Of a stretch of DNA of 64,000 nt, positions 24,918-33,093 are shown piece by piece. The stretch comes from Taibaiella chishuiensis (GTDB taxonomy: Bacteria > Bacteroidota > Bacteroidia > Chitinophagales > Chitinophagaceae). The notes below the pieces were generated by a model. That model did no database searches, was not told the origin of the DNA, and saw only the letters and a program-made list of their open reading frames with translations. The position numbers and the translations under genes were made by a program. The stretch's first letter is position 1; each line of letters starts with the position of its first letter. The stretch spans positions 62,001 to 126,000 of the forward strand of contig NZ_PYGD01000006.1 in NCBI RefSeq assembly GCF_003014535.1, in the 5' to 3' direction.

Positions 24918-26387
24918 TTAACGGCTGTAGTTAGGCGCTTCTTTGGTGATCACGATATCGTGCGGGTGGCTTTCGGCCATACTGGCTGCAGTGATACGGA
25001 TAAACTGCGCATCGTCCTGCAGGGTCTTAATATCTTTAGCGCCGCAATAGCCCATACCGGCCCGGAGACCGCCTACAAACTGCTGTACCACTTCTTTCAG
25101 GCTGCCTTTGTAAGGTACACGGCCTACGATACCTTCCGGAACCAGTTTCTTGATGTCGTCTTCGGCATCCTGGAAGTAACGGTCTTTAGATCCTTCCTGC
25201 ATGGCATCGATAGAGCCCATACCACGGTAAGATTTAAATTTACGGCCTTCGTAAATAATGGTATCGCCAGGGCTCTCTTCCGTTCCGGCGAAGATAGAAC
25301 CTGCCATTACGGTGTTAGCGCCTGCAACCAGGGCTTTAACCATATCGCCGGTGTACCGGATACCGCCATCGGCAATAACCGGGATACCGCTTTTCTTCAG
25401 GGCCTGTGCAGCTTCCATGATAGCGGTAAGCTGTGGAGCGCCGGCGCCTGTAACCACGCGGGTGGTACAGATGGAACCCGGACCTACACCCACTTTAACG
25501 GCGTCGGCCCCGGCATCGGCCAGGGCTTTAGCGCCTGCTGCGGTAGCAATATTACCGGCAATGATCGGTAAGGTTTTGAAACTTTTTCTCACCAGTTTTA
25601 CGGTTTCGATAACGCCACGGGAATGACCGTGTGCGCTGTCCATCGTAATCACGTCCACACCGGCCTGCATCAGCGCATCTACGCGGTCGAGCACATCGGA
25701 AGTAATACCAACGGCAGCGCCTACGAGCAAACGGCCGAAGCCGTCTTTACCGGCATTGGGGTGACTTTTATACTGGAGGATATCGCGGAAGGTGATCAGG
25801 CCGATCAGTTTACCGGATTTATCCACGACAGGTAATTTTTCAATTTTATGTTGCTGGAGGATCTTCTCTGCTTTCTGCAGGTTGGTGCCCTGTGGCGCGG
25901 TTACCAGGTTGGTAGCCGTCATCACTTCGGACACTTTTCTTTTTACGTTTTTTTCGAAACGCAAATCGCGGTTGGTCAGCATACCGGCAATCCTGTGCGC
26001 TTCGTCGACGATGGGGATACCGCCGATCTTGTTATCCTTCATCAGGCGCAAAGCCTCGCCGATCGTGGCATCCGGGCTTAGGGTAATCGGATCCAGGATC
26101 AGTCCGCTCTCCGAGCGTTTTACCCGGCGTACCTGTTCTGCCTGCTGTTGGATGGTCATGTTTTTGTGCAACATACCGATCCCTCCCTCACGGGCCAGCG
26201 CGATAGCGAGCTCCATTTCCGTAACCGTGTCCATAGCAGCGGACAACAACGGAATGTTGAGCTTGATATCTTTAGTAAGTTGGGTTGAAATGTTTACTTC
26301 GCGCGGAAGTACTTCAGAATAAGCGGGAGCGAGCAGGACGTCGTCAAATGTTAATCCTTCGCCGTAAAACTTAGATTTTGCAGCCAT
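24918..26387 (-). CDS. guaB: IMP dehydrogenase
   Basis: This 489-residue enzyme catalyses the NAD-dependent oxidation of IMP to XMP, the first committed step of GMP synthesis. The family blocks are all present: [17 protein letters not shown] near the start, a CBS pair at about 90-210 ([28 protein letters not shown]), the IMP loop [11 protein letters not shown] with the catalytic Cys at about 305, [10 protein letters not shown], and the YRGMGS flap region. The ATG at 26387 is preferred over a TTG at 26393. Only three bases separate a consensus -7 element from this ATG, so the mRNA may be leaderless. Confidence 0.98.
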   Translation of the reverse strand: MAAKSKFYGEGLTFDDVLLAPAYSEVLPREVNISTQLTKDIKLNIPLLSAAMDTVTEMELAIALAREGGIGMLHKNMTIQQQAEQVRRVKRSESGLILDPITLSPDATIGEALRLMKDNKIGGIPIVDEAHRIAGMLTNRDLRFEKNVKRKVSEVMTATNLVTAPQGTNLQKAEKILQQHKIEKLPVVDKSGKLIGLITFRDILQYKSHPNAGKDGFGRLLVGAAVGITSDVLDRVDALMQAGVDVITMDSAHGHSRGVIETVKLVRKSFKTLPIIAGNIATAAGAKALADAGADAVKVGVGPGSICTTRVVTGAGAPQLTAIMEAAQALKKSGIPVIADGGIRYTGDMVKALVAGANTVMAGSIFAGTEESPGDTIIYEGRKFKSYRGMGSIDAMQEGSKDRYFQDAEDDIKKLVPEGIVGRVPYKGSLKEVVQQFVGGLRAGMGYCGAKDIKTLQDDAQFIRITAASMAESHPHDIVITKEAPNYSR

Positions 26388-26390
26388 GTG

Positions 26391-26422
26391 CAAAGGTATT
26401 GCAAGATTTGTATATTTTCAAA
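26391..26422 (-). promoter_or_regulatory. guaB promoter, full consensus
   Basis: On the minus strand TTTG (26419-26422), exactly 20 bases, and TACCTTTG (26391-26398). It is the best promoter match in the window. Its -7 element ends three bases before the guaB ATG, predicting a leaderless transcript. Confidence 0.75.
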
Positions 26423-26458
26423 AACTGCAAAAACATTTTTTTTTCTTACATAATTGCA

Positions 26459-26962
26459 TCAGGTAGTCACCCTTTTATACACGGTTTCCGTTGCTATACT
26501 TTCTTCGCCCTCCGGGCTGATGTTATAAGCCCGGATCACCAGGGTGCCATCATCGGGCAGGTCTAATTCGGTACGCCAGCCCCATACTTCAGCCTCATCG
26601 CCACCGGCCACATAGCTGCCTTTTACATCGAACACATCGCTGCCCGGCCTGCTTTGCGACAGCATAATGCCGGTGCCCATGTGAAAACTGTCGACCCAGG
26701 CCACCTGGAACCGGCCCGAGCTCAGGTCGTAGCCATACAAGGCTACGCCCGTAAAGGCCTTACCCTTGAGGCTGCCACTATATTCATGCATCATAAAACG
26801 GCCGTCCAGTACAGGTTTGATCTGTCCCGTCATCTCCGACTCATCGGCCGGGTCGCCGGGTTCGAACCAGGTACGGGTATACACGGTCCAGTTACCGGCC
26901 AGCTGCGCCAGCCTGTTGTGCATACCCGCTTCTTTCGAGGTCACAAATTTCATTTTCGACAT
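26459..26962 (-). CDS. DUF1579-family protein
   Basis: This 167-residue cytoplasmic protein shows the DUF1579 pattern: LAGNWTVYTRTWFEPGD at the start, LDGRFMMHEYSGSLKGKAFTGVALYGYDL in the middle (as FMMHEYSG and GVALYGYD) and WVDSFHMGTGIM. The family probably forms a lipocalin-like beta barrel that binds a small ligand, and its function is unknown. It lies upstream of guaB on the same strand but the full guaB promoter lies between them. Confidence 0.85.
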   Translation of the reverse strand: MSKMKFVTSKEAGMHNRLAQLAGNWTVYTRTWFEPGDPADESEMTGQIKPVLDGRFMMHEYSGSLKGKAFTGVALYGYDLSSGRFQVAWVDSFHMGTGIMLSQSRPGSDVFDVKGSYVAGGDEAEVWGWRTELDLPDDGTLVIRAYNISPEGEESIATETVYKRVTT

Positions 26963-27102
26963 CGCGATCCGGTTTGGGTTACCTGCAAGTTAGCCCTTTA
27001 ATTTAAAAAAGCCGGGAATGCAATGTTATCAAAATAGACCGGTCTATAGCGATTGCCTATTCAGCTTTTTAGCCTACTTTTACCCGATTTTTCTACCATC
27101 GT

Positions 27103-27879
27103 ATGGCACAATTACAATTACAGAGACCCATCGCTTTTTTTGACCTGGAAACCACAGGTATAGACTCGGCCAAAGACCGCATTGTTGAGATAGCAGTAGT
27201 GAAGCTGATGACCGACGGGCAAAGAATATCCTGGGTAAGAAAGATAAACCCCGAAATGCCCATCCCTGCCGAATCTTCGGCGATCCATGGCATCTACGAT
27301 GACGATGTAAAAGATGCACCGGCCTTTAAACACGTAGCCCATGAACTGAAACAGTTCCTGCAAAACTGCGACCTGGGGGGGTATAATTCCAACAAATTCG
27401 ATATCCCCGTGCTGGCCGAAGAGTTCCTGAGAGCAGGTATCCCGGTCGATTTTAAAGAGCGGAAATTTGTAGACGTACAGCAGATCTTCTTTAAGAAAGA
27501 AGCCCGTACGCTGAGCGCGGCCTATGCCTTTTATTGCAATAAGGAAATGGAGAACGCACACAGCGCCGAAGCCGATGTGCTGGCTACCGTTTCGGTACTC
27601 GAAGCGCAGCTGGACAAATATGGCGACCTGGTAAACGATGTTCCGGCCTTGCATGAATATACAGGCGGCGACGAATTTGTAGATTATGCCCGCCGTATGA
27701 TCCTGAAAAACGGCGTACCTGTATTCAACTTCGGTAAATACAAAGGCATTGCCGTGGAAGAGGTATTCCGCAAGGAACCGCAATACTACGACTGGATGAT
27801 GAATGCAGACTTTGCCTTGCATACGAAGCAGATGATATCGGAGATCTTAAACAAGATGTTACTCCGAAAAAATAAATAA
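27103..27879 (+). CDS. DnaQ-like 3'-5' exonuclease with C-terminal DUF3820-type domain
   Basis: This 258-residue protein has a DEDDh exonuclease domain: FFDLETTGI (D/E at about residues 13-15), GYNSNKFDIPVLAEEF (second Asp, about 104), and HSAEADVLATV (His and final Asp, about 157-162). The C-terminal part FNFGKYKGIAVEEVFRKEPQYYDWM resembles the DUF3820 module found in proteins of the DNA polymerase III epsilon type. It probably proofreads or trims DNA or RNA. It is followed 68 bases later by a glycosyltransferase gene, without an obvious functional link. Confidence 0.92.
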   Translation: MAQLQLQRPIAFFDLETTGIDSAKDRIVEIAVVKLMTDGQRISWVRKINPEMPIPAESSAIHGIYDDDVKDAPAFKHVAHELKQFLQNCDLGGYNSNKFDIPVLAEEFLRAGIPVDFKERKFVDVQQIFFKKEARTLSAAYAFYCNKEMENAHSAEADVLATVSVLEAQLDKYGDLVNDVPALHEYTGGDEFVDYARRMILKNGVPVFNFGKYKGIAVEEVFRKEPQYYDWMMNADFALHTKQMISEILNKMLLRKNK

Positions 27880-27947
27880 CAATTGTCGTAATTTCTTACG
27901 ATTTTAGCAGCCAGACCAATCACCATAATTCTTATACGCAGCTTCTT

Positions 27948-28652
27948 TTGGACAAACTTGTTATCATACCCACTTATAACGAAAAGGAAAACATTGAGCA
28001 GATCCTTCGCAAAGTAATGTCGCTTGAAGGAGGGTTTCACGTGCTTGTTGTAGATGACGGATCGCCCGATGGTACTGCCGCTATTGTAAAATCACTGCAG
28101 CAGGAATTTCCGGGCAGTATCCATATCGCAGAGCGCAGTGGCAAGCAGGGGCTCGGTACCGCTTATATCTTCGGCTTCAAATGGGCCTTGAAAGAAGGCT
28201 ACGAATACATCTTCGAGATGGATGCCGATTTTTCGCATAACCCCGACGACCTGATCCGGCTTTACGAGGCCTGTGCAGCCTCTTCCGATGTATCTATCGG
28301 CTCGCGTTATACCAGCGGCGGCAAAATCAAGAACTGGCCATTCGACCGCATTTTTATTTCCTATGGCGCTTCGGTTTACACCCGCGCCATTACCTGGATG
28401 CCGGTAAAAGATTGTACCGCCGGGTTTGTATGTTATAAAAGGAAAGTACTGGAAGCTATCCCATTGGACAAGGTACAGTTTATCGGTTATGCTTTCCAGA
28501 TCGAAATGAAATACCGCGCCTGGAAGCTGGGCTTCAAACTGAAGGAAGTACCGATAACTTTTGTAGACCGGAAAGAAGGCGTATCCAAAATGTCGAAAGG
28601 CATTGTGAAGGAAGCCATCTTCGGGGTGTGGAAGATGAGGCGGTTTTTGTAA
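27948..28652 (+). CDS. Polyprenol (dolichol-phosphate) mannose synthase-like glycosyltransferase, GT2
   Basis: This 234-residue family 2 glycosyltransferase begins with a TTG at 27948; the frame upstream has no ATG, and the residues after it (DKLVIIPTYNEKENI) are the normal start of the family. It shows LVVDDGSPDGTA at about residues 34-45, the DXD-type EMDADFSHNP (about 96-105) and IGSRYTSGG. Such enzymes make polyprenyl-phosphate mannose or glucose for cell-envelope glycans or glycoproteins. It ends shortly before a large 7-base tandem repeat. Confidence 0.9.
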   Translation: MDKLVIIPTYNEKENIEQILRKVMSLEGGFHVLVVDDGSPDGTAAIVKSLQQEFPGSIHIAERSGKQGLGTAYIFGFKWALKEGYEYIFEMDADFSHNPDDLIRLYEACAASSDVSIGSRYTSGGKIKNWPFDRIFISYGASVYTRAITWMPVKDCTAGFVCYKRKVLEAIPLDKVQFIGYAFQIEMKYRAWKLGFKLKEVPITFVDRKEGVSKMSKGIVKEAIFGVWKMRRFL

Positions 28653-28656
28653 TTGG

Positions 28657-28921
28657 ATGTTAGATGTTAGATGTTAGATGTTAGATGTTAGATGTTAGAT
28701 GTTAGATGTTAGATGTTAGATGTTAGATGTTAGATGTTAGATGTTAGATAAGAGATGTTAGATAAGAGATGTTAGATGTTAGATAAGAGATGTTAGATAA
28801 GAGATGTTAGATAAGAGATGTTAGATAAGAGATGTTAGATAAGAGATGTTAGATAAGAGATGTGAAATGTGGGGCTTGTTAGATGTGAAATGTGGGGCTT
28901 GTTAGATGTGAGGGGTTAGCG
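28657..28921. repeat. Heptanucleotide tandem repeat, evolving into 14- and 23-base units
   Basis: About 13 head-to-tail copies of TTAGATG begin near 28657. From about 28744 the unit doubles to TTAGATAAGAGATG (14 bases), in eight copies interrupted once by a single TTAGATG. Two copies of a 23-base unit containing TGAAATGTGGGGCTTG then end the array near 28910. The nested structure records successive expansion of an array by slippage and amplification. It lies just after the glycosyltransferase stop. It has no CRISPR structure, as there are no spacers. Confidence 0.95.
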
Positions 28922-28956
28922 TAAGCAACAGGAAGTTAAAAGAAAATTACGTTTAT

Positions 28957-28998
28957 AAAATGAAAGCGGCGGATCAGGTGATCCGCCGCTTTCATTTT
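28957..28998. terminator. Twenty-base-pair inverted repeat, probable bidirectional terminator
   Basis: AAAATGAAAGCGGCGGATCA (28957-28976) pairs perfectly with its complement at 28979-28998, with a two-base centre (GG). A-rich and T-rich flanks on either side suit both strands. It lies inside the repeat-rich convergent region. Confidence 0.8.
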
Positions 28999-29009
28999 AT
29001 TAGGTAGTG

Positions 29010-29580
29010 AGATGAAACCCTCCGGAACTCGCGTCAGCTGCGCCTGATAAGCTCCTTCGCGAGGCTCAGGATGACAGCGAACCTCCTGGTAGTTGATGCT
29101 TTACACGCTGGTAAAGCCAGCTAACTAATGAGATCCTTCGCGAGGCTCAGGATGACAGCGAACACTTCAACAGTTCAAAATTCAAAACTCAAAATTTAAA
29201 ATTCTCCTGCTGTGCTCAGGATGACAGCGAACCCTCTTATACAGCCATTCCGTTGAAGCCAGCTTACCGATGAGATCCTTCGCGGGGCTCAGGATGACAG
29301 CGGCTTAACCCATAATAAAGCCAGCTAAGGGATGAGATGCTACGCTCAGGATGACAATCGTCCTCTTGATACATGATACTTAATACCTGATACTAAAAAA
29401 ATGAGATCCTTCGCAGGGCTCAGGATGACAGGCAGCTTACCCCATAATAAAGCCAGCTTACCAATGAGATCCTTCGCTGCGCTCAGGATGACAGCGAACC
29501 CTCTTATACAGCCACTCCGTTGAAGCCAGCTAACGGATGAGATCCTTCGCGAGGCTCAGGATGACAGGCTTCATCTAATA
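29010..29580. repeat. Interspersed repeat cluster B
   Basis: About eight copies of GATCCTTCGC-(G/T)nGGCTCAGGATGACAG in the same orientation as cluster A, with the companion block AAGCCAGCTAACnnATGAGATC and a TTATACAGCCA(T/C)TCCGTTGAAGCC block that occurs twice. At 29171-29202 is a 7-base-period tract of TTCAAAA-type units, and at 29366-29398 GATAC-type units. It occupies the gap between a glycosyltransferase (+) and the last gene of the SPFH operon (-). Confidence 0.85.
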
Positions 29581-29633
29581 TCTCACATCTCAAATCTAAC
29601 ATCTAATATCTCAATACTCAAATCTAATACCTA
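29575..29633. repeat. Degenerate heptamer tract running into a stop codon
   Basis: Successive seven-base units ATCTAAT, ATCTCAC, ATCTCAA, ATCTAAC, ATCTAAT, ATCTCAA, TACTCAA, ATCTAAT, ACCTAAA can be read one after the other. The tract ends exactly in the stop codon of the minus-strand gene at 29631. Confidence 0.8.
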
Positions 29634-30599
29634 AAACTCCACATCATCAGCTATATTGCCGCCTTGTTCGGCAGCAAATTTAGCCGCATATTCCTTTTGC
29701 TTCTCCTGCTGGTAGTCCATAAAATGATGGATCCTTTCGCTGTTGAAATCCTGGTTTTGCGCGGTCATATGCTGCATGGCTACCGACTGGAAATCGGCCA
29801 GGTTGATACCGTAATGATCAAGGATCCACTGGGCGCCGTCGAGCCCGTATTCGTAGGCTGCCTGTCTTGCGCCACACAGTTCTTCATAAAAATAGCGATC
29901 TGTTTTCAGGCGTTCGAGGTTATCGGTACCGCCGGCATTACCCGCTGCCTGCGGCTCCAGCCCCTGCAATTTAGGATGGGCTTCGTTATCGGCAAAATAC
30001 TGGCCAAATAGCGTGGTGATGGTAAAAGAACTGTCTTCGGCCATACGCTGCGGCCATATGGTATTCAATTCATCCCAGATCACGGGCTCCAGGCCCATAG
30101 CCCGGCATACCGCCGCGGTATCCACACCGGCGCCGATCTTGACACACATGGCCGCATAATCTTTCAGAGATACGCCGTGCGCGGGTTCCAGGAGTGGGTT
30201 ATTGTCTGCTACCTGTACAAAACCGGAGGTCTGCACGCCCATATATTTCATAGAATTGGCATGCTGGAACATGATGTACTGGTCGGTATCACACTGGTTC
30301 CATTCGAGGTATACCTGCTGACGGTAATTGTGATAAATGTTTTGCTTTTCGCGTTTATCGACCGTTTCACCGTCTGCTATTTCATCAGCGATCCAGGCCT
30401 CTGCCCTGCGGCTTACTTCCGCATCAAAATCTGCTTCTGTATAATGGGTACCATGCTGGGTTTGCGGATCGTAGCTACCGGAAGGGCGCAGCGGCCCGCG
30501 TGCCGGTTCGGTGGCAGCCTGCTGTCCCTGTGTGCCCGGTGTAGGGTTGCCGGCGCTTTCGTCGTTACCCATCAGCTGATTGAGAAGTTTTTTAAACAT
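29631..30599 (-). CDS. Unknown protein, last gene of the SPFH operon
   Basis: This 322-residue soluble protein was not recognised. It starts MFKKLLNQLMG, has a low-complexity Gly/Pro/Gln stretch at about residues 15-45, then acidic, helix-rich sequence without membrane segments or signal peptide (DFDAEVSRRAEAWIADEIAD, ILDHYGINLADFQSVAMQHM). It begins 20 bases after the stop of the coiled-coil zinc-ribbon gene, so it is the fourth gene of the operon. The first residues (MFKKL/MFNLF) resemble those of the upstream partner, which may reflect a shared targeting helix. Its stop lies at the end of a heptamer repeat tract. Confidence 0.8.
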   Translation of the reverse strand: MFKKLLNQLMGNDESAGNPTPGTQGQQAATEPARGPLRPSGSYDPQTQHGTHYTEADFDAEVSRRAEAWIADEIADGETVDKREKQNIYHNYRQQVYLEWNQCDTDQYIMFQHANSMKYMGVQTSGFVQVADNNPLLEPAHGVSLKDYAAMCVKIGAGVDTAAVCRAMGLEPVIWDELNTIWPQRMAEDSSFTITTLFGQYFADNEAHPKLQGLEPQAAGNAGGTDNLERLKTDRYFYEELCGARQAAYEYGLDGAQWILDHYGINLADFQSVAMQHMTAQNQDFNSERIHHFMDYQQEKQKEYAAKFAAEQGGNIADDVEF

Positions 30600-30619
30600 T
30601 GTTTTCTGGTTTTATTGAA

Positions 30620-31564
30620 TTAAGAAGGAAAATGATTGGATGCGATATGCCTCAGGTACATTTTTTCATTATGTTCCTTAAGGTCGGGGGTTATATTATT
30701 CCATTCGTCGTACATAGCCCGCAAATAGGCTTTATACATGCGGGGCGCATTGCTGATGGCCTCCTGCCGCCGTATTTCGTTGGCTCTTATCTGCTGCTCC
30801 TTACCTGCTGTTACCGTGCGGTCTTTTTCAAAGATCAGGCTTAGCTTCAGCTCATGGTTGGCCTGGTACAGTTCGCGCTCCAGTTCGTTCTCGGCCTCAT
30901 ACGCCGCCAGGAGATGCCGTGTGCGCTGTTCGGCCAGGCTGCGCGCAATATGTTGCAGGCTACGCGCAGAGGTACCCGGCTCGAAGGTGTTCTGCGTCTT
31001 ACAGGCCGGGCAGGTAATATAAGTGCTGATAAAAAAGATGCGGTCGATGGTAAGCGGGCTGCCGCACTGGCTGCAGGCAAAACTGTTTTTGGTTTGTTCG
31101 AAATCGGACAGGATCCTGCGGTATTCTGCTTCATAATCCTTAACCGCGGCCTGGTCCAGCTGGCCCTGCCAGTAATTGAATTTCGACTCGAAGTCGCGAT
31201 GGTAGCGATCCGAACAGGCCTGGGTAAAGCCGGTGAGGTAGTCGGAGCCCATACCCGTAAGGCTACCGTCCCTGACGGCATAACGGGCATTGATCACTTT
31301 TTCCTCGTAGGTATCGTAGGCTTTGCGGCGTATATGCTGCATTTGCCCGTTGATACCGGATTGAATCTTGTAAAAGGTGCGCTGGTAGGTATCTTCATCG
31401 GCCGCCAGCATCTCCTTCAGTTCCGGTATGGCCGCCGTACAGAGCTCTTCCATCCTGGCTTCGAGCTTCTCCAGGAAGGCAAACCAGCGTTGCTGCGTCT
31501 CCTCCAGGCCGGCTACCCATTCGGGTACCGTTTCTTTTCTGTTATTACTAAACAGGTTAAACAT
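30620..31564 (-). CDS. Coiled-coil protein with central zinc ribbon (SPFH operon)
   Basis: This 314-residue protein has long charged helices on both sides of a zinc ribbon. The ribbon is CSQCGSPL...CPACKTQN at about residues 172-200. The helices (about 20-165 and 210-300) are rich in Glu, Gln, Arg and Ala and are likely to form coiled coils. It has no signal peptide or transmembrane helix. It starts eight bases after the stop of the small zinc-ribbon gene. Layout and content recall the B. subtilis ydjGHI group (zinc-ribbon protein with SPFH YdjI), which works with a PspA homologue at the membrane; this parallel is an inference. Confidence 0.8.
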   Translation of the reverse strand: MFNLFSNNRKETVPEWVAGLEETQQRWFAFLEKLEARMEELCTAAIPELKEMLAADEDTYQRTFYKIQSGINGQMQHIRRKAYDTYEEKVINARYAVRDGSLTGMGSDYLTGFTQACSDRYHRDFESKFNYWQGQLDQAAVKDYEAEYRRILSDFEQTKNSFACSQCGSPLTIDRIFFISTYITCPACKTQNTFEPGTSARSLQHIARSLAEQRTRHLLAAYEAENELERELYQANHELKLSLIFEKDRTVTAGKEQQIRANEIRRQEAISNAPRMYKAYLRAMYDEWNNITPDLKEHNEKMYLRHIASNHFPS

Positions 31565-31572
31565 GGTGTTGG

Positions 31573-31815
31573 TTATTGGGAGTTATCTTCTTTTTTGATA
31601 TGAATACCATCCGAAAGCCGGATGTCCATAAACGCAAAGCCGCAATAAGCGCAGCGGGTAAGCCCATCCTGTTTGGCCCTTGCTGCACCGCAATTGGGAC
31701 AATCACGCGCTTTCATCCCGGCATCCGAAGCTTCTGCCGCTCCGCCGTAATTACCTTGTGCGGCGGCCTTTTCCCGCAGCTTTTGTAAAAATGATTTTGG
31801 GCTTTTGTCTTCCAT
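31573..31815 (-). CDS. Small zinc-ribbon protein (SPFH operon)
   Basis: This 80-residue protein has a zinc ribbon CPNCGAARA...CAYCGFAF at about residues 38-60. The N-terminus SPKSFLQKLREKAAAQG is a short amphipathic helix. The start codon overlaps the stop of the SPFH gene by one base (TAATG), so translation is coupled. It is likely a small partner or adaptor of the SPFH complex; the exact role is unknown. Confidence 0.8.
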   Translation of the reverse strand: MEDKSPKSFLQKLREKAAAQGNYGGAAEASDAGMKARDCPNCGAARAKQDGLTRCAYCGFAFMDIRLSDGIHIKKEDNSQ

Positions 31816-32786
31816 TACAGCTTGTTGAGTAGTTCGGCCTTTTTACTTTTAAATTCATCTTCGTCGATCAGGCCCGTATCAAACCAGGCTTTGAGCTGCT
31901 GCAGGCGTGCCGTTACATCGCCTCCTGCCGCAGGTTGTACCGGGGGCTGTTGTTGTTGTCCCTGTTGCATTTGCTGGGCCTGCTGCATCATCATACCCAT
32001 TGCCATTCCCTGCTGCGTGGCATCATGCAGGGTCGTACCCTTTTCGCCTATGGCATTGGCCGTATTGAAACGGGTATATTTATCCATATCATCCACCATA
32101 TTCATATTGGTGATCTTGTCGTAATGCGCGGTCACCTCTTCGGGCAGGGTAACGCTTGTAATTACGAATTGCGTAAGCTCAATGCCCAGTTGCAGGAAAT
32201 AAGGTTTCAGGTAAGGCTCTATCTTTTTGCCCAGCTGGGTTACATTTCCCGCTACTTCGGTAACGGTAATGTGTTCGTTGGCCAGTACCTCGCCAAACTT
32301 GGGCGCTATAAAATCGCGCAGCTGATGTTGCAGTTCAAAAATGGTAAGCCGCGGGTAACTGCCTGCGTATTGCCGGAAGAAGGTGCCCACATCGGCGATC
32401 TTAATATCGAAACTGCCAAAGGCACGGACACGGATATTCCCGAATTTCGGGTCGTTCATCAGGATGGGCGCCGGCGTGCCCCATTTGTTATTGATAAACT
32501 GGTAGGTGTTGAAGAAATAGATATCGGCCTTGAAAGGACTTTCAAAACCATACTTCCAGCCTTTAAGCCAGCTCAACACCGGGATATTAGCAGTGCTCAA
32601 GGTATGTAGCCCGGCACTGAATACATCGGCCAGCTGTCCTTCGTTGAGGAACAGGACCTGCTGTCCTTCGCGAACGGTAAGCCTGGCGCCGTTTTTGATT
32701 TCCTTGTCTTCGTCGGCAAACTTCCACATCAACAGGTTGGGATCGGGTGTTGCCGTTTCAATGATTTCGATAAAAGGTAATTTCAT
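31815..32786 (-). CDS. SPFH-domain protein, YdjI/COG4260-like, with C-terminal SHOCT
   Basis: This 323-residue protein starts at the ATG at 32786 (MKLPFIEIIE); a frame to 32825 adds 13 residues of no clear origin. The family start FIEIIE...LLMWKF, then VREGQQVLFLNEGQLADVF, GxYTL-like LHTLSTANIPVL and a long SPFH domain to about residue 235 place it in the YdjI group. A Gln-rich linker (MQQAQQMQQGQQQQ) follows, and the end has the SHOCT pattern LQQLKAWFDTGLIDEDEFKSKKAELL (as GLIDEDEF and KKAELL). It has no membrane helix, so it likely binds membranes peripherally. It is the first gene of a four-gene operon with a candidate promoter at 32823. Confidence 0.88.
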   Translation of the reverse strand: MKLPFIEIIETATPDPNLLMWKFADEDKEIKNGARLTVREGQQVLFLNEGQLADVFSAGLHTLSTANIPVLSWLKGWKYGFESPFKADIYFFNTYQFINNKWGTPAPILMNDPKFGNIRVRAFGSFDIKIADVGTFFRQYAGSYPRLTIFELQHQLRDFIAPKFGEVLANEHITVTEVAGNVTQLGKKIEPYLKPYFLQLGIELTQFVITSVTLPEEVTAHYDKITNMNMVDDMDKYTRFNTANAIGEKGTTLHDATQQGMAMGMMMQQAQQMQQGQQQQPPVQPAAGGDVTARLQQLKAWFDTGLIDEDEFKSKKAELLNKL

Positions 32787-32822
32787 GCCTGAGGGGTTTA
32801 TCACTGCATGGCGCAGCGGCCT

Positions 32823-32830
32823 CAAATATA
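32823..32830 (-). promoter_or_regulatory. Candidate -7 element (TATATTTG) of the SPFH operon
   Basis: A perfect TAnnTTTG match on the minus strand 36 bases upstream of the ATG at 32786. The -33 position has no TTG. Confidence 0.45.
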
Positions 32831-33003
32831 GCAGTAGGCATTGATTCGATTTTTATATATTTTGTTATAATTATCAAACTTAACATTAGCGGCCCCGTAA
32901 CCTACCGGGCATAATACATGCACGAACAGAAAAGCCGGCCCGCTTTTTAGTATTTATAATCAGCGGGTTACCGATACATGAGCTGTATACCCGGTATGCA
33001 GTC

Positions 33004-33037
33004 TTAAAAAACGAAACCCGCCTCTGGGGCGGGTTTC
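33004..33037 (-). terminator. Terminator of the TonB-type receptor gene
   Basis: GAAACCCGCC (33013-33022) pairs with GGCGGGTTTC (33028-33037); on the minus strand GTTTTTTA follows. Confidence 0.85.
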
Positions 33038-33093
33038 ATGTATCATAAAGGGAAGTAGATCAAGATCAGGAAGGACGTAACTACTCCCCGGCT

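Larger units (their letters stand above)
32787..33093. other. Intergenic region between SPFH operon and TonB-type receptor
   Basis: It contains the candidate -7 TATATTTG for the SPFH operon (minus, 32823-32830) and the receptor terminator (33004-33037). No gene, repeat or RNA structure was seen in the remainder. Confidence 0.6.

Noticed and set aside
28657-28921. Possible CRISPR array
   Set aside because: The copies are head-to-tail 7- and 14-base units with no spacers, and no cas genes lie nearby.
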